29,113 nt of DNA, taken from an uncultured Moraxella sp. GTDB lineage: Bacteria > Pseudomonadota > Gammaproteobacteria > Pseudomonadales > Moraxellaceae. The translations under genes and the position numbers were made by a program. Every line of letters begins with the position of its first letter. Position 1 is the first letter of the stretch. Of the stretch, positions 6,801-14,505 are shown piece after piece. The notes under the pieces were generated by a model that was not told the DNA's origin, ran no database searches, and worked only from the letters and a program-made list of their open reading frames with translations. The stretch spans positions 1 through 29,113 of the forward strand of contig CALTTE010000013.1 of NCBI GenBank assembly GCA_943908405.1, in the 5' to 3' direction.

Positions 6801-6893
6801 AATCAATCAGCCTTAAGGTCTAAAGCAACTTGTGCTGTCTTTGTAATCCTTATGAGCCAATGGTTCATAAGGAGCTATTAAGGCTGATTGATT
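6801..6893 (+). promoter_or_regulatory. Nested inverted repeats between gltI and gltJ (intercistronic hairpin)
   Basis: AATCAATCAGCCTTAA (6801-6816) and its exact complement TTAAGGCTGATTGATT (6878-6893) form a 16-bp outer stem. Inside it, CCTTATGAGCCA-A-TGGTTCATAAGG (6848-6872) folds into a second stem of 12 pairs with one G-U. No T-run follows, so a simple terminator is unlikely. The position after the binding-protein gene and before the permease genes fits an mRNA-stabilising or processing element that favours gltI over gltJKL, as known for mal-type operons; this role is inferred. Confidence 0.75.
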
Positions 6894-6921
6894 GGCTTGA
6901 GTAAATAAAAAAGGCAAAACT

Positions 6922-7668
6922 ATGGCTTATAATTGGAATTGGTCGGTATTGACCCAGCCTACAGGGCTTGGTGCTGAGTTATATTGGCATTGGCTTGCCA
7001 CAGGGTTTGGCTGGCTTTTGGTGATTGGTACCGCAGGCTGGCTGATTGCCCTTGCTATTGGTACTGTGCTTGGCATTATGCGAACACTGCCAAATAAAAC
7101 AGCCAGAGCCATTGGCGGGCTTTATGTCAGTTTTTTTCGTAATGTGCCATTATTGATACAATTATTTTTTTGGTTTTATGTGATGCCTGAATGGCTACCC
7201 AATAACATAAAAACGTGGTGGCTACAAGATTTAACACCCAATACGTCAGCGGTTATTTCTGCCAGCATTGGGCTTGGGCTTTTTACAGCGGCAAGGATTG
7301 TAGAACAGGTCAGAACGGGGATTGAGTCGTTGCCCAAAGGACAGCTGAATGCAGGCTACGCTTTGGGGTTTAATACCAAACAAGTGTATCGTTTTGTCTT
7401 GCTACCACAAGCGTTTCGGGTCATTTTGCCACCATTGTCGTCAGAGATGACCAATTGTTACAAAAATGCTTCTGTGGCATCGCTTGTGGGTGTGGCAGAA
7501 TTAATCAATCAAACGAAAACCATCAGCGAATACACCCAGCATACTATTGAAGTTTATGCCTATGCAACGCTTATTTATTTGGTATTTAATTTGGTTATTA
7601 TTTATGCCATGAATGGCTTAGAAAAACGCTTGCGTATCAAAGGGCAAATTGATGGAGGGGCGTCATAG
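6922..7668 (+). CDS. gltJ: Glutamate/aspartate ABC transporter permease GltJ
   Basis: Inner-membrane permease of the GltIJKL importer, 248 residues, His/Glu/Gln/Arg/opine-type permease family. It has about five membrane segments (roughly 22-50, 65-85, 105-125, 190-205, 210-232). The EAA loop is ALGFNTKQVYRFVLLPQAFRVILPPL at about 149-174, which docks on the ATPase. The N-terminus MAYNWNWSVL resembles E. coli GltJ. AAAAGG lies 8 bases before the start. The stop TAG overlaps the gltK GTG start by one base (TAGTG at 7666-7670), so translation is probably coupled. It pairs with GltK to form the heterodimeric channel. Confidence 0.95.
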   Translation: MAYNWNWSVLTQPTGLGAELYWHWLATGFGWLLVIGTAGWLIALAIGTVLGIMRTLPNKTARAIGGLYVSFFRNVPLLIQLFFWFYVMPEWLPNNIKTWWLQDLTPNTSAVISASIGLGLFTAARIVEQVRTGIESLPKGQLNAGYALGFNTKQVYRFVLLPQAFRVILPPLSSEMTNCYKNASVASLVGVAELINQTKTISEYTQHTIEVYAYATLIYLVFNLVIIYAMNGLEKRLRIKGQIDGGAS

Positions 7669-8339
7669 TGGAATTTTTAACGGATTTGCCAGTCGCTTTG
7701 CCCGCCCTTTGGCACGGCGGTATGATGACACTCAAGGTATTGGCGATTGCGGTTATTGGTGGTGTTGTGTTAGGTACGATATTGGCTCTAATGCGATTGT
7801 CATCAATGAAGGCGTTGGCTTTGCTTGCTAAGTTGTATGTGAATTTTTTTCGCTCGGTGCCACTGCTTTTGGTGCTTATGTGGTTTTATTTTGCGGTGCC
7901 AATGGTTTATCAGATGGTGATGGGCAAATTTTTAACGGTTGATGTGGCATTTGTTTCTTGCGTTGTGGCGTTTATGGTATTTGAGGCGGCTTATTTTTCA
8001 GAGGTCGTGCGTGCCGGCATTCAGTCCATCAGTAAAGGGCAGGTCAACGCTGCTAAAGCCCTTGGAATGACTTATCGTCAAACAATGCAATTGGTTATTT
8101 TGCCCCAAGCATTTCGCAAAATGTTCCCCTTATTGTTACAACAATCCATTATTTTATTTCAAGACACCACATTGGTGTTTGCTATTGGACTTGTGGATTT
8201 TTTTCGTGCCAGTTATGTGCGTGGTGATTTGATGGGATTATTAACTCCTTATATTTTGTTTGCAGGGCTTATTTATTTTGTGATTAGTTTGTTGGCAAGC
8301 ACCCTTGTCAATCATTTAAAAAGACGGTTTAGTGTATAA
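7668..8339 (+). CDS. gltK: Glutamate/aspartate ABC transporter permease GltK
   Basis: Second inner-membrane permease of the importer, 223 residues, the usual length. Hydrophobic segments lie at about 18-40, 55-75, 85-105, 150-165 and 185-210. The EAA loop ALGMTYRQTMQLVILPQAFRKMFPLL lies near 127-152. FFRSVPLLLVLMWFYFAVPMV matches GltK proteins. The GTG start at 7668 is supported by a strong GGAGGGG 8 bases upstream and by the one-base overlap with gltJ. An ATG is not available in frame nearby. gltL follows 9 bases after the stop. Confidence 0.94.
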   Translation: MEFLTDLPVALPALWHGGMMTLKVLAIAVIGGVVLGTILALMRLSSMKALALLAKLYVNFFRSVPLLLVLMWFYFAVPMVYQMVMGKFLTVDVAFVSCVVAFMVFEAAYFSEVVRAGIQSISKGQVNAAKALGMTYRQTMQLVILPQAFRKMFPLLLQQSIILFQDTTLVFAIGLVDFFRASYVRGDLMGLLTPYILFAGLIYFVISLLASTLVNHLKRRFSV

Positions 8340-8348
8340 GGAATTAAA

Positions 8349-9167
8349 ATGGCAGTGATAACTCAAGTAGATGACAGCACTTGGATCAATGAATTTGGTG
8401 GTTTGGTGTCAGAGGCAGGACACGCCAGTGCAGATAAAATGATTGTGATTGAAGAGGTGAATAAATTTTATGGTGCATTTCAAGTGCTAAATGAATGCAC
8501 GGCTCATATTCATAAAGGCGATGTGGTGGTTGTTTGTGGGCCTTCAGGCTCTGGCAAATCCACTTTGATTAAAACGGTGAACGGGCTTGAGCCTTTTCAG
8601 CGGGGGAAAATTGTGGTGGACGGTGTTTCGGTGGGAGACAAAGCGACCAATCTGCCAAAATTGCGTAGCCGTGTCGGTATGGTGTTCCAGCATTTTGAGC
8701 TGTTTCCTCATTTATCAATTGAGGATAACTTGACTTTGGCACAAATTAAAGTGCTGGGTCGTAGCGAGACGCAAGCAAAAACAAAAGGGCTGGGTTATCT
8801 TGAACGGGTGGGTTTGTCTGCCCATGCCAAAAAGTACCCTGCAGAATTGTCAGGGGGACAGCAACAACGAGTGGCGATTGCTCGTGCATTGGCGATGGAT
8901 CCTGTGGCGATGTTGTTTGATGAGCCAACCTCTGCTCTTGACCCTGAAATGATTCAAGAGGTGTTGGATGTGATGGTGAGCCTTGCCAAAGAGGGTATGA
9001 CAATGATGTGTGTAACGCACGAAATGGGCTTTGCCAGACAAGTTGCCAATCGTATTATTTTTATGGATGAAGGGCATATTGTGGAAAATTGTAGCCGTGA
9101 GCAATTTTTTGGTGGGGCAAGAAGCGAGCGTGCCAAAGCATTTTTATCTAAGATTTTAAATCACTAA
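8349..9167 (+). CDS. gltL: Glutamate/aspartate ABC transporter ATP-binding protein GltL, N-terminally extended
   Basis: ATPase that powers the GltJK channel, 272 residues, on the cytoplasmic face. Walker A GPSGSGKST lies at 64-72, followed by LSGGQQQRVAIARAL (signature) and MLFDEPTSALDPE (Walker B and D-loop), then the switch His in CVTHEMGFA. Homologues start at about residue 31 (MIVIEEVNKFYG), so this protein has some 30 extra, rather acidic N-terminal residues. I keep the long start because TAAGGA is well placed before ATG 8349, whereas no ribosome binding site precedes the inner ATG at 8439. It is the last gene of the operon; a bidirectional terminator follows. Confidence 0.94.
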   Translation: MAVITQVDDSTWINEFGGLVSEAGHASADKMIVIEEVNKFYGAFQVLNECTAHIHKGDVVVVCGPSGSGKSTLIKTVNGLEPFQRGKIVVDGVSVGDKATNLPKLRSRVGMVFQHFELFPHLSIEDNLTLAQIKVLGRSETQAKTKGLGYLERVGLSAHAKKYPAELSGGQQQRVAIARALAMDPVAMLFDEPTSALDPEMIQEVLDVMVSLAKEGMTMMCVTHEMGFARQVANRIIFMDEGHIVENCSREQFFGGARSERAKAFLSKILNH

Positions 9168-9169
9168 TG

Positions 9170-9200
9170 AACAAAAACGACTCAATGAACCGTTTTTGTT
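9170..9200. terminator. Bidirectional terminator between gltL and ppk2
   Basis: AACAAAAACG (9170-9179) and CGTTTTTGTT (9191-9200) form a perfect 10-bp stem with an 11-base loop. Both strands end in a T-rich arm, which suits two convergent genes, gltL (+) and ppk2 (-). Confidence 0.8.
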
Positions 9201-9215
9201 AAAATAACAACCGTT

Positions 9216-10373
9216 TTATTTTTTAGGGGGTTGTTTTTTGGTGGTTTGTTTTTTGGGTGGTTGTTTGCTTTTTGTTGCTGTGCCTTTGGCGGTTGCGGTT
9301 TTGGTTGATGTGGTTTTGCTTGGCTGATTTTGGCTTGGTTTTTCGTCAGTTTCATGTAACGCCCCTGCACGCCCAACCAGCAAAGGGTCAATCATACCGA
9401 TGTTGTCGTCGTTTTTATCGGCGTAGTTAAGCTTGTTTAATACATAACGCATCGCATTTAAGCGGGCACGTTTTTTGTCGTCCGATTTAATCACAATCCA
9501 AGGTGATTCTGAGGTGTCGGTATTAAAAAACATCGCTTCTTTAGCAAGGGTATAATCGTCCCATTTGTCTTGCGAGGCTTTGTCCACAGGTGATAATTTC
9601 CATTGTTTTAAAGGGTCGTTTTCACGTTTGGCAAATCGCCTTGTCTGCTCGCCACGGCTTACCGAAAACCAAAACTTAATCAAAATTATCCCAGATTCGA
9701 TGAGATGGCGTTCAAACTGGGGTACTTGATGCATAAAAATTTTGTATTCATCATCGGTACAAAAACCCATCACTCGCTCAACCACAGCTCGGTTATACCA
9801 AGAGCGGTCATACAACACAATCTCGCCACTGGTTGGCAGGGTTTCTACATAACGCTGAAAATACCACTGTCCCCGTTCGGTATCGGTGGGCTTTTCTAAA
9901 GCGACCACCCTTGAGCCACGAGGGTTTAAATGCTCCATAAAGCGTTTAATAGTACCACCTTTGCCTGCAGCATCACGCCCTTCAAATAAAATCACCAGTT
10001 TTTGTCCGTGTTTTTTGATATGGCGTTGTAGCTTTAGTAGTTCAATTTGTAGGGTGTATTTTTCTTTTTCGTAGCGTTTGCGTTTTAAGCGGTGTTTGTA
10101 AGGGTAGCCACCTTGTCGCCAGTTATCGCTTAGGGCATCGTTGTCGTCTTTGGCTTGTTTTGGCATTGGCTTGCTGGTTTGGTTTGTGGTTTTTGTGTCG
10201 TTGTTTTTTGGGTCATTGGTGATAGTTTTAGCGTTGGTGCTTGTTTTTTGGGCGGCTGTTTTTTGGATAGTTGTTTTTGCGGTATCGGCTTTTTGGGTGG
10301 TCGCTTTTGTTTGGGTGGGGCGTTTGTTGTTGGATTTGGGGGCGGGTTGATTGCTGCTTGAATCGGTACTCAT
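9216..10373 (-). CDS. ppk2: Polyphosphate kinase 2 with lysine-rich disordered tails
   Basis: Transfers phosphate between polyphosphate and nucleotides (class I PPK2 members mostly make GTP/ATP from the diphosphates); cytoplasmic. It is 385 residues, against 230-300 for a typical single-domain PPK2. The catalytic core spans about 83-335, with Walker A GRDAAGKGG at 132-140, DRSWYNR at 189-195 and the lid region EQTRRFAKRENDPLKQWKLS. The extra length is low complexity. Residues 1-80 are Thr/Lys/Gln/Asn-rich with no aromatic residue, and the last 43 are Lys/Thr/Pro/Gln-rich, ending in KQPPK-KQTTK-KQPPKK. The start has a near-perfect AAGGAGAT 4 bases upstream, so the N-terminal tail is real. Nucleotide specificity cannot be read from the sequence. 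Confidence 0.92.
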   Translation of the reverse strand: MSTDSSSNQPAPKSNNKRPTQTKATTQKADTAKTTIQKTAAQKTSTNAKTITNDPKNNDTKTTNQTSKPMPKQAKDDNDALSDNWRQGGYPYKHRLKRKRYEKEKYTLQIELLKLQRHIKKHGQKLVILFEGRDAAGKGGTIKRFMEHLNPRGSRVVALEKPTDTERGQWYFQRYVETLPTSGEIVLYDRSWYNRAVVERVMGFCTDDEYKIFMHQVPQFERHLIESGIILIKFWFSVSRGEQTRRFAKRENDPLKQWKLSPVDKASQDKWDDYTLAKEAMFFNTDTSESPWIVIKSDDKKRARLNAMRYVLNKLNYADKNDDNIGMIDPLLVGRAGALHETDEKPSQNQPSKTTSTKTATAKGTATKSKQPPKKQTTKKQPPKK

Positions 10374-10626
10374 TGTATCTCCTTATGGTCTTTGTGGGTT
10401 TAAGTGGGTATTGCTATTTTATGCCAGTTTGGGCGGATTGTCCAGTTTAAATTTTTTTGTGTTAGCTTTTTTTTGAGTGCTTTTGGTTTTGGTGGTGGTT
10501 TGGGTAAAATCCAGATACTTGGGCTAATATGCTAATCAAAAATATTTGTCAAAAAGTATTGATTGGCAAAACTTGGCAAAAAAGTGGGCGTGGGTTTTGA
10601 TTAAATCGTTGGGTAAATAGGTTTTG

Positions 10627-11628
10627 TTAGTCTGTTTTGGTGTTTTTGTTATAGTAATCAATACCGCTTGGTTGGGTTTTAAAACGGCGATGAAACCACA
10701 TCCATTGGCTGATATCGGTACTAATATGCTGTTCTAATAAATGATTGATACGAATGGCATCGTCAAGCTCATTATCGCTTGGATAATTGTCAATGGCGGT
10801 GAATGTTAGGTGGTAATGTGGGCGAGTGCCTTTTTTAAGATAGGCAGGGGTGGTTCTGGTCATCGCCATCATTACCACCGCACACGATGTGTTTTTGTCC
10901 AATCTTACCAAGCGTCTTTGGGCGGTAATGGTGGCAGCAGGCACGCCAAAAAACGGTGCCATCACGCCGTGTTCTAGCCCAAAATCTTGGTCGGGCGTAT
11001 ACCAAATAACTTTGGCGATTTTGATACGCTTGGCAAGGCGTTTGATGTCCCGATTGGGGATTTGTTGTTCAAAAATTTGGCGACGGCGATTATAAATCAG
11101 CCATTCTAATAAGGCGTTATTTTGTGGGCGATATAAGCAATCTATGGCAAAAAATTGTGTGGCAAGCTGTCCACCTAAATCCAGCATTGTATAATGAGCC
11201 CCAAGCAAAATTACCGCCTTGTTTTGTGCTTGGGCGGTAGTAATGTGCTGAACGCCTGATGCACTAAAACTTTGGGCGAATACATTGGGGCGAAACCACG
11301 CTGATAAGCTTTCAAACAGTCCAATGCCTTGATTGATAAATACTTGCTGTGCTAATTGTTGTTTTTCGCTGGCGGATTTATTGGGGTAGGCCAAGTTTAA
11401 ATTGGTGAGTGTGTCATTTCTGCGTTTTTTTGCCAATCGCCAAGCCAATTTGCCAAGCTGTCTGCCACACCAAAATTGATGACGTAGCGGCAAATATACC
11501 AGGGGTAAAAACAGTGCCATCACAAGCCAAATCCCCCAATAGTTAGGCAACAAAAACACCCATTGAAAAGGCATTTTGGGCTGTGTTTCGTTTTGTTTGT
11601 GCGTTTGTATTAGGGTTGGTTTGGGCAT
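10627..11628 (-). CDS. lpxL: LpxL/HtrB-family lipid A acyltransferase
   Basis: Predicted inner-membrane acyltransferase that adds a secondary acyl chain to lipid A (lysophospholipid acyltransferase superfamily), 333 residues. Residues 25-45 form an N-terminal membrane anchor (VFLLPNYWGIWLVMALFLPL). The active-site motif HX4D appears as HYTMLD near 144-149. Downstream blocks are WYTPDQDFG, APFFGVPAATITA and QWMWFHRRFKTQP, all typical of LpxL/LpxM. The start is uncertain: Met19 (position 11574) aligns better with LpxL proteins, but neither site has a clear ribosome binding site. Whether it is LpxL, LpxM or a chain-specific Moraxella type such as LpxX cannot be decided by eye. It is a single-gene unit between uup and ppk2. 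Confidence 0.8.
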   Translation of the reverse strand: MPKPTLIQTHKQNETQPKMPFQWVFLLPNYWGIWLVMALFLPLVYLPLRHQFWCGRQLGKLAWRLAKKRRNDTLTNLNLAYPNKSASEKQQLAQQVFINQGIGLFESLSAWFRPNVFAQSFSASGVQHITTAQAQNKAVILLGAHYTMLDLGGQLATQFFAIDCLYRPQNNALLEWLIYNRRRQIFEQQIPNRDIKRLAKRIKIAKVIWYTPDQDFGLEHGVMAPFFGVPAATITAQRRLVRLDKNTSCAVVMMAMTRTTPAYLKKGTRPHYHLTFTAIDNYPSDNELDDAIRINHLLEQHISTDISQWMWFHRRFKTQPSGIDYYNKNTKTD

Positions 11629-11766
11629 TGGTTGGGAATTTGGTTGTTAATTTATTAAAATTTGTTGGTTTTTAATTTGTCAAAAGCTAAGTTTTATTAA
11701 AAGCTAAGCAATGATATGACGATTAAAAGCCATAAGCAATCGCTTAAATTTAAGATGAATTTTGGG

Positions 11767-13683
11767 TTAAGATAAATTTTCAAGTTCTTCCCAACGCTCT
11801 AGCTTTTGGGTCAATAATTCATCAATCTCAAGCAGTCTTAAGCTGGCTTGGGTGGCAGCGTCTACATCGGTAACAAACCAGCTACCATCAGCAAGTTTAT
11901 CGTGTAAATCGGCTTGTTCTTGTTCTAGCTTGGCGATTTGCTTGGGCAATTCATTGAGTTCTTGAGTTTGTTTGTAGGATAATTTGGCGGTCTTTTTGGG
12001 TGGATTTGGCGGTGTTATCTGTTTATTTGTTTGGGTTTGGTTGGGTTTTGCTAAAGGGGCATTGGGTCGCTGGCGTAAATAATCATAATAACCGCCAATG
12101 TAAGTATGAACCACGCCATTGCCGTTACTGTCCTTGTCAAATGCCCAAATGTGGGTAGCGACATTGTCCATAAAGGTGCGATCGTGGCTGATGAGTAGTA
12201 CCGTGCCTTGAAAATTGATGACAAATTCTTCTAATAATTCAAGCGTTGGCATATCCAAATCGTTGGTTGGTTCATCAAGTACCAATACGTTGGCAGGTTT
12301 CAATAAATTTTTGGCAAGCAACACCCGAGCTTTTTCGCCCCCTGATAAGGCTTTGACGGGCGTTCTGGCACGGCTTGGTGCAAACAAAAAATCCTGCAAA
12401 TAACTTAAAATATGCATTTTTTTGCCATCAATTTCAACAAAATCCGAGCCTTGTGCCACATTTTCGGCAACCGATTTATCAAGCTCTAGGCTGTCTTTTA
12501 ATTGGTCAAAAAACGCAACGCTGATATTGGTGCCAAGTGCCACAGACCCCGATACTTTGGCACTATCATCAAGCCCAAGCAAGGTACGAATTAAGGTGGT
12601 TTTGCCCACGCCATTATCACCGATGATACCGACTTTATCACCACGCATTAGTGTGGCACTAAAATTTTTGACCAAAATATGATGGTTGTATTGCAAGGTT
12701 AATTGTTGGGCTTCACAGACAATTTTGCCTGATTTATCGCCCATATTTTGGCTAATTTGTACATTGCCCACACGCTCTCGCCGTGCTGCACGTTCTTCAC
12801 GCAGTTTTTTTAAAGCCCTTACTCGTCCTTCGTTGCGTGTTCGCCGTGCTTTGATGCCTTGGCGAATCCAGATTTCTTCTTGGGCAAGTTTTTTGTCAAA
12901 TTCGTCAAAGGATTTTTGCTCGCTTTGCAAGGCTTGTTCTTTTAATTCTTGATAACGGTCATAGCCACCTACGCCTTGGGATACGTCATAGCTGGTTAAT
13001 ACGCCACGGTCAAGCTCAATAATCCGTGTTGCCAACGAATCCACAAAAGCACGGTCGTGGGTGATAAATAATACAGTGCTGTTTTGGCTTAGCAAAAAAT
13101 TCTCAAGCCAAGCAATGCTATCAATGTCCAGATGGTTGGTGGGTTCATCAAGGAGCAAGACATCAGGGCGTTTTACCAATGCCTGTGCTAATAAAGCTCG
13201 GCGTTTGCGTCCACCCGATAGCGTGCCAAGGTTGTCGCTTGGGTTTAACCCTACAGCGTCGATAAGTGTAATGGCACGTCTTTTCAAATCCCAGCCGTTT
13301 TGGTTATCAAGGCTGTTTTGTAACTCACTCATCGCTTGGCAGGCGTGCATATCACCGCTCGTGCATTGCTGGCTTAATGTTTCATATTGCCTAAGCAAAT
13401 CAGCAACTGGCTTATCACCTGCCATCACAAGCTCTAGCACATTTTGTTGGTCGCTTGGAACGTCTTGGGCAAGCATTGCAATGGTTATGCCACTGTCCAT
13501 TATAATCTCGCCATCATCAGGGCTGATTTGTCCTGCGATGAGCTTAAGTAGGGTTGATTTGCCTTCACCATTTCTGCCAATCAAACATACTCGCTCGCCT
13601 GCATTCAGGCTAAAATTGACCTGATCCAAAACGGGAGCGATACCAAAAGCGTGTGAGACGTTTTTTAGCGTAATAAGTGCCAT
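11767..13683 (-). CDS. uup: ABC-F ATPase Uup
   Basis: Soluble twin-ATPase ABC-F protein, 638 residues; family members bind the ribosome, and Uup loss in E. coli raises precise transposon excision. Domain 1 has Walker A GRNGEGKST at 36-44, signature LSGGRKRRALLAQAL and Walker B LLLDEPTNHLD. The linker is rich in charge (RRTRNEGRVRALKKLREERAARRER). Domain 2 has GDNGVGKTT, LSGGEKARVLLAKNLL and VLVLDEPTNDLD. A Pro/Thr/Lys-rich stretch then leads to a C-terminal coiled coil (about 575-636, with ELPKQIAKLEQEQADLHDKL). That coiled coil marks Uup rather than EttA. The ribosome binding site is weak. It is divergent from slyX across a 232-bp AT-rich spacer holding two TATAAT elements (13773 and 13785). 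Confidence 0.95.
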   Translation of the reverse strand: MALITLKNVSHAFGIAPVLDQVNFSLNAGERVCLIGRNGEGKSTLLKLIAGQISPDDGEIIMDSGITIAMLAQDVPSDQQNVLELVMAGDKPVADLLRQYETLSQQCTSGDMHACQAMSELQNSLDNQNGWDLKRRAITLIDAVGLNPSDNLGTLSGGRKRRALLAQALVKRPDVLLLDEPTNHLDIDSIAWLENFLLSQNSTVLFITHDRAFVDSLATRIIELDRGVLTSYDVSQGVGGYDRYQELKEQALQSEQKSFDEFDKKLAQEEIWIRQGIKARRTRNEGRVRALKKLREERAARRERVGNVQISQNMGDKSGKIVCEAQQLTLQYNHHILVKNFSATLMRGDKVGIIGDNGVGKTTLIRTLLGLDDSAKVSGSVALGTNISVAFFDQLKDSLELDKSVAENVAQGSDFVEIDGKKMHILSYLQDFLFAPSRARTPVKALSGGEKARVLLAKNLLKPANVLVLDEPTNDLDMPTLELLEEFVINFQGTVLLISHDRTFMDNVATHIWAFDKDSNGNGVVHTYIGGYYDYLRQRPNAPLAKPNQTQTNKQITPPNPPKKTAKLSYKQTQELNELPKQIAKLEQEQADLHDKLADGSWFVTDVDAATQASLRLLEIDELLTQKLERWEELENLS

Positions 13684-13875
13684 TGATTTTTATTGCTTTA
13701 CCAAAAATTGCCGTGTATGATAACAGATTTAACCCCAAAAATCACCCAGCGACGATTAAAACCAGCCATATTTATAATATAAAATATAATAAGTTGTTTA
13801 ACATAAGTTAATAAGGTCAAGTGTTTATAAAGTCAAGTTGATAAACTTATGTTTATGTAGGTGTGGCTGACAAAA

Positions 13876-13905
13876 ATTGCCCATAAAATCATTGCCCATA
13901 AAATA
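13876..13905. repeat. 15-bp tandem duplication upstream of slyX
   Basis: ATTGCCCATAAAATC (13876-13890) is followed by ATTGCCCATAAAATA (13891-13905), 14 of 15 identical. It lies directly before the slyX start, where a ribosome binding site would be expected and is not obvious, so the duplication may have changed the translation initiation region. Confidence 0.88.
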
Positions 13906-13915
13906 AAAAGTGATT

Positions 13916-14137
13916 ATGATGACCCAAAAACAACCAGATACCCAACAATTAATCCAATTACAAATTAAACTGGCGTATCTTGAAGATACAGTAGATAAAC
14001 TCAATGATATTGTTGCCAAGCAAGACAGACAACTACAAGCACTTGAGGACACCTTGCACTTGATTTATCAAGGGCTTGATAACACGCCCTCGGTGTCTTT
14101 ATTTGATTTACTAAAAGACAAACCACCGCATTATTGA
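13916..14137 (+). CDS. slyX: SlyX family protein
   Basis: Small cytoplasmic coiled-coil protein of unknown function, 73 residues from this start. Residues 10-55 form one long heptad-rich helix (LIQLQIKLAYLEDTVDKLND), and the protein ends in PPHY, the C-terminal signature of SlyX. Possible starts are GTG 13910, ATG 13916 and ATG 13919; none has a good ribosome binding site, and I chose the first ATG. It is divergent from uup and is followed by a repeat-rich AT spacer. Confidence 0.85.
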   Translation: MMTQKQPDTQQLIQLQIKLAYLEDTVDKLNDIVAKQDRQLQALEDTLHLIYQGLDNTPSVSLFDLLKDKPPHY

Positions 14138-14257
14138 ACATTTTTTAAAGTCAGATGGTGTTTGACGCCGTTTGGATTTTGATGTCGTATAAACTTTGGT
14201 TTGGTGGCTTGATGTCTTTTGATACAGTATGCTTGACACAGTATGTTGTATTTTTTT

Positions 14258-14283
14258 TGAACGGTATTTTTGAACGGTATTTT
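14258..14283. repeat. 13-bp exact tandem duplication
   Basis: TGAACGGTATTTT occurs twice head to tail (14258-14270 and 14271-14283) in the spacer upstream of the porin gene. Confidence 0.9.
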
Positions 14284-14407
14284 GGTGTAATTAAAACTGA
14301 CCGCCAAAAATTAAGCCAAAACTGCTTGCGTTTGTTGTTTATTTGTTTTATTATAAATAAATATTTGCTTACAATTGGTTTTCATATTGATTTATTGATA
14401 ACTTATT

Positions 14408-14453
14408 TTATTCGTTGGCTTTCATATTTTTTATTCGTTGGCTTTCATATTTA
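14408..14453. repeat. 23-bp tandem duplication (22/23)
   Basis: A 23-base unit containing TTCGTTGGCTTTCATATT occupies 14408-14430 and is repeated at 14431-14453 with one mismatch at the last base. It ends about 50 bases before the porin gene start, so it probably duplicates part of that gene's upstream control region. Confidence 0.9.
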
Positions 14454-14505
14454 TTGATTGTATTTGCTAAATGATTTTGTTTAGTGCTTTTTTTTGGAGT
14501 GGTGT

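Larger units (their letters stand above)
14138..14505. other. Spacer slyX-fadL: AT-rich with tandem duplications and T8 tracts
   Basis: No supported gene. The segment has a 13-bp exact tandem pair (14258-14283), a 23-bp near-exact pair (14408-14453) and a T8 tract at 14488-14495. The T8 tract touches the GGAG ribosome binding site of the porin gene at 14496-14499. An open frame through 14155-14457 exists but looks spurious. The promoter of the porin gene must be here, but I could not single one out. Confidence 0.6.

Noticed and set aside
10141..10361. Hydrophobic plus-strand frames opposite the PPK2 N-terminal tail
   Set aside because: The Lys/Thr/Gln codons of the tail read as Phe/Leu/Val/Gly on the other strand, giving false membrane-like proteins.
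13061..13624. 187-codon plus-strand frame opposite uup
   Set aside because: It lies wholly antisense to the conserved uup coding region and its residues are a Ser/Leu-rich shadow; no ribosome binding site.
14155..14457. 100-codon plus-strand open frame between slyX and the porin gene
   Set aside because: It has no ribosome binding site, its end is made of the 23-bp tandem repeat, and its composition (F, Y, I, L from AT-rich DNA) is what a chance frame would give.
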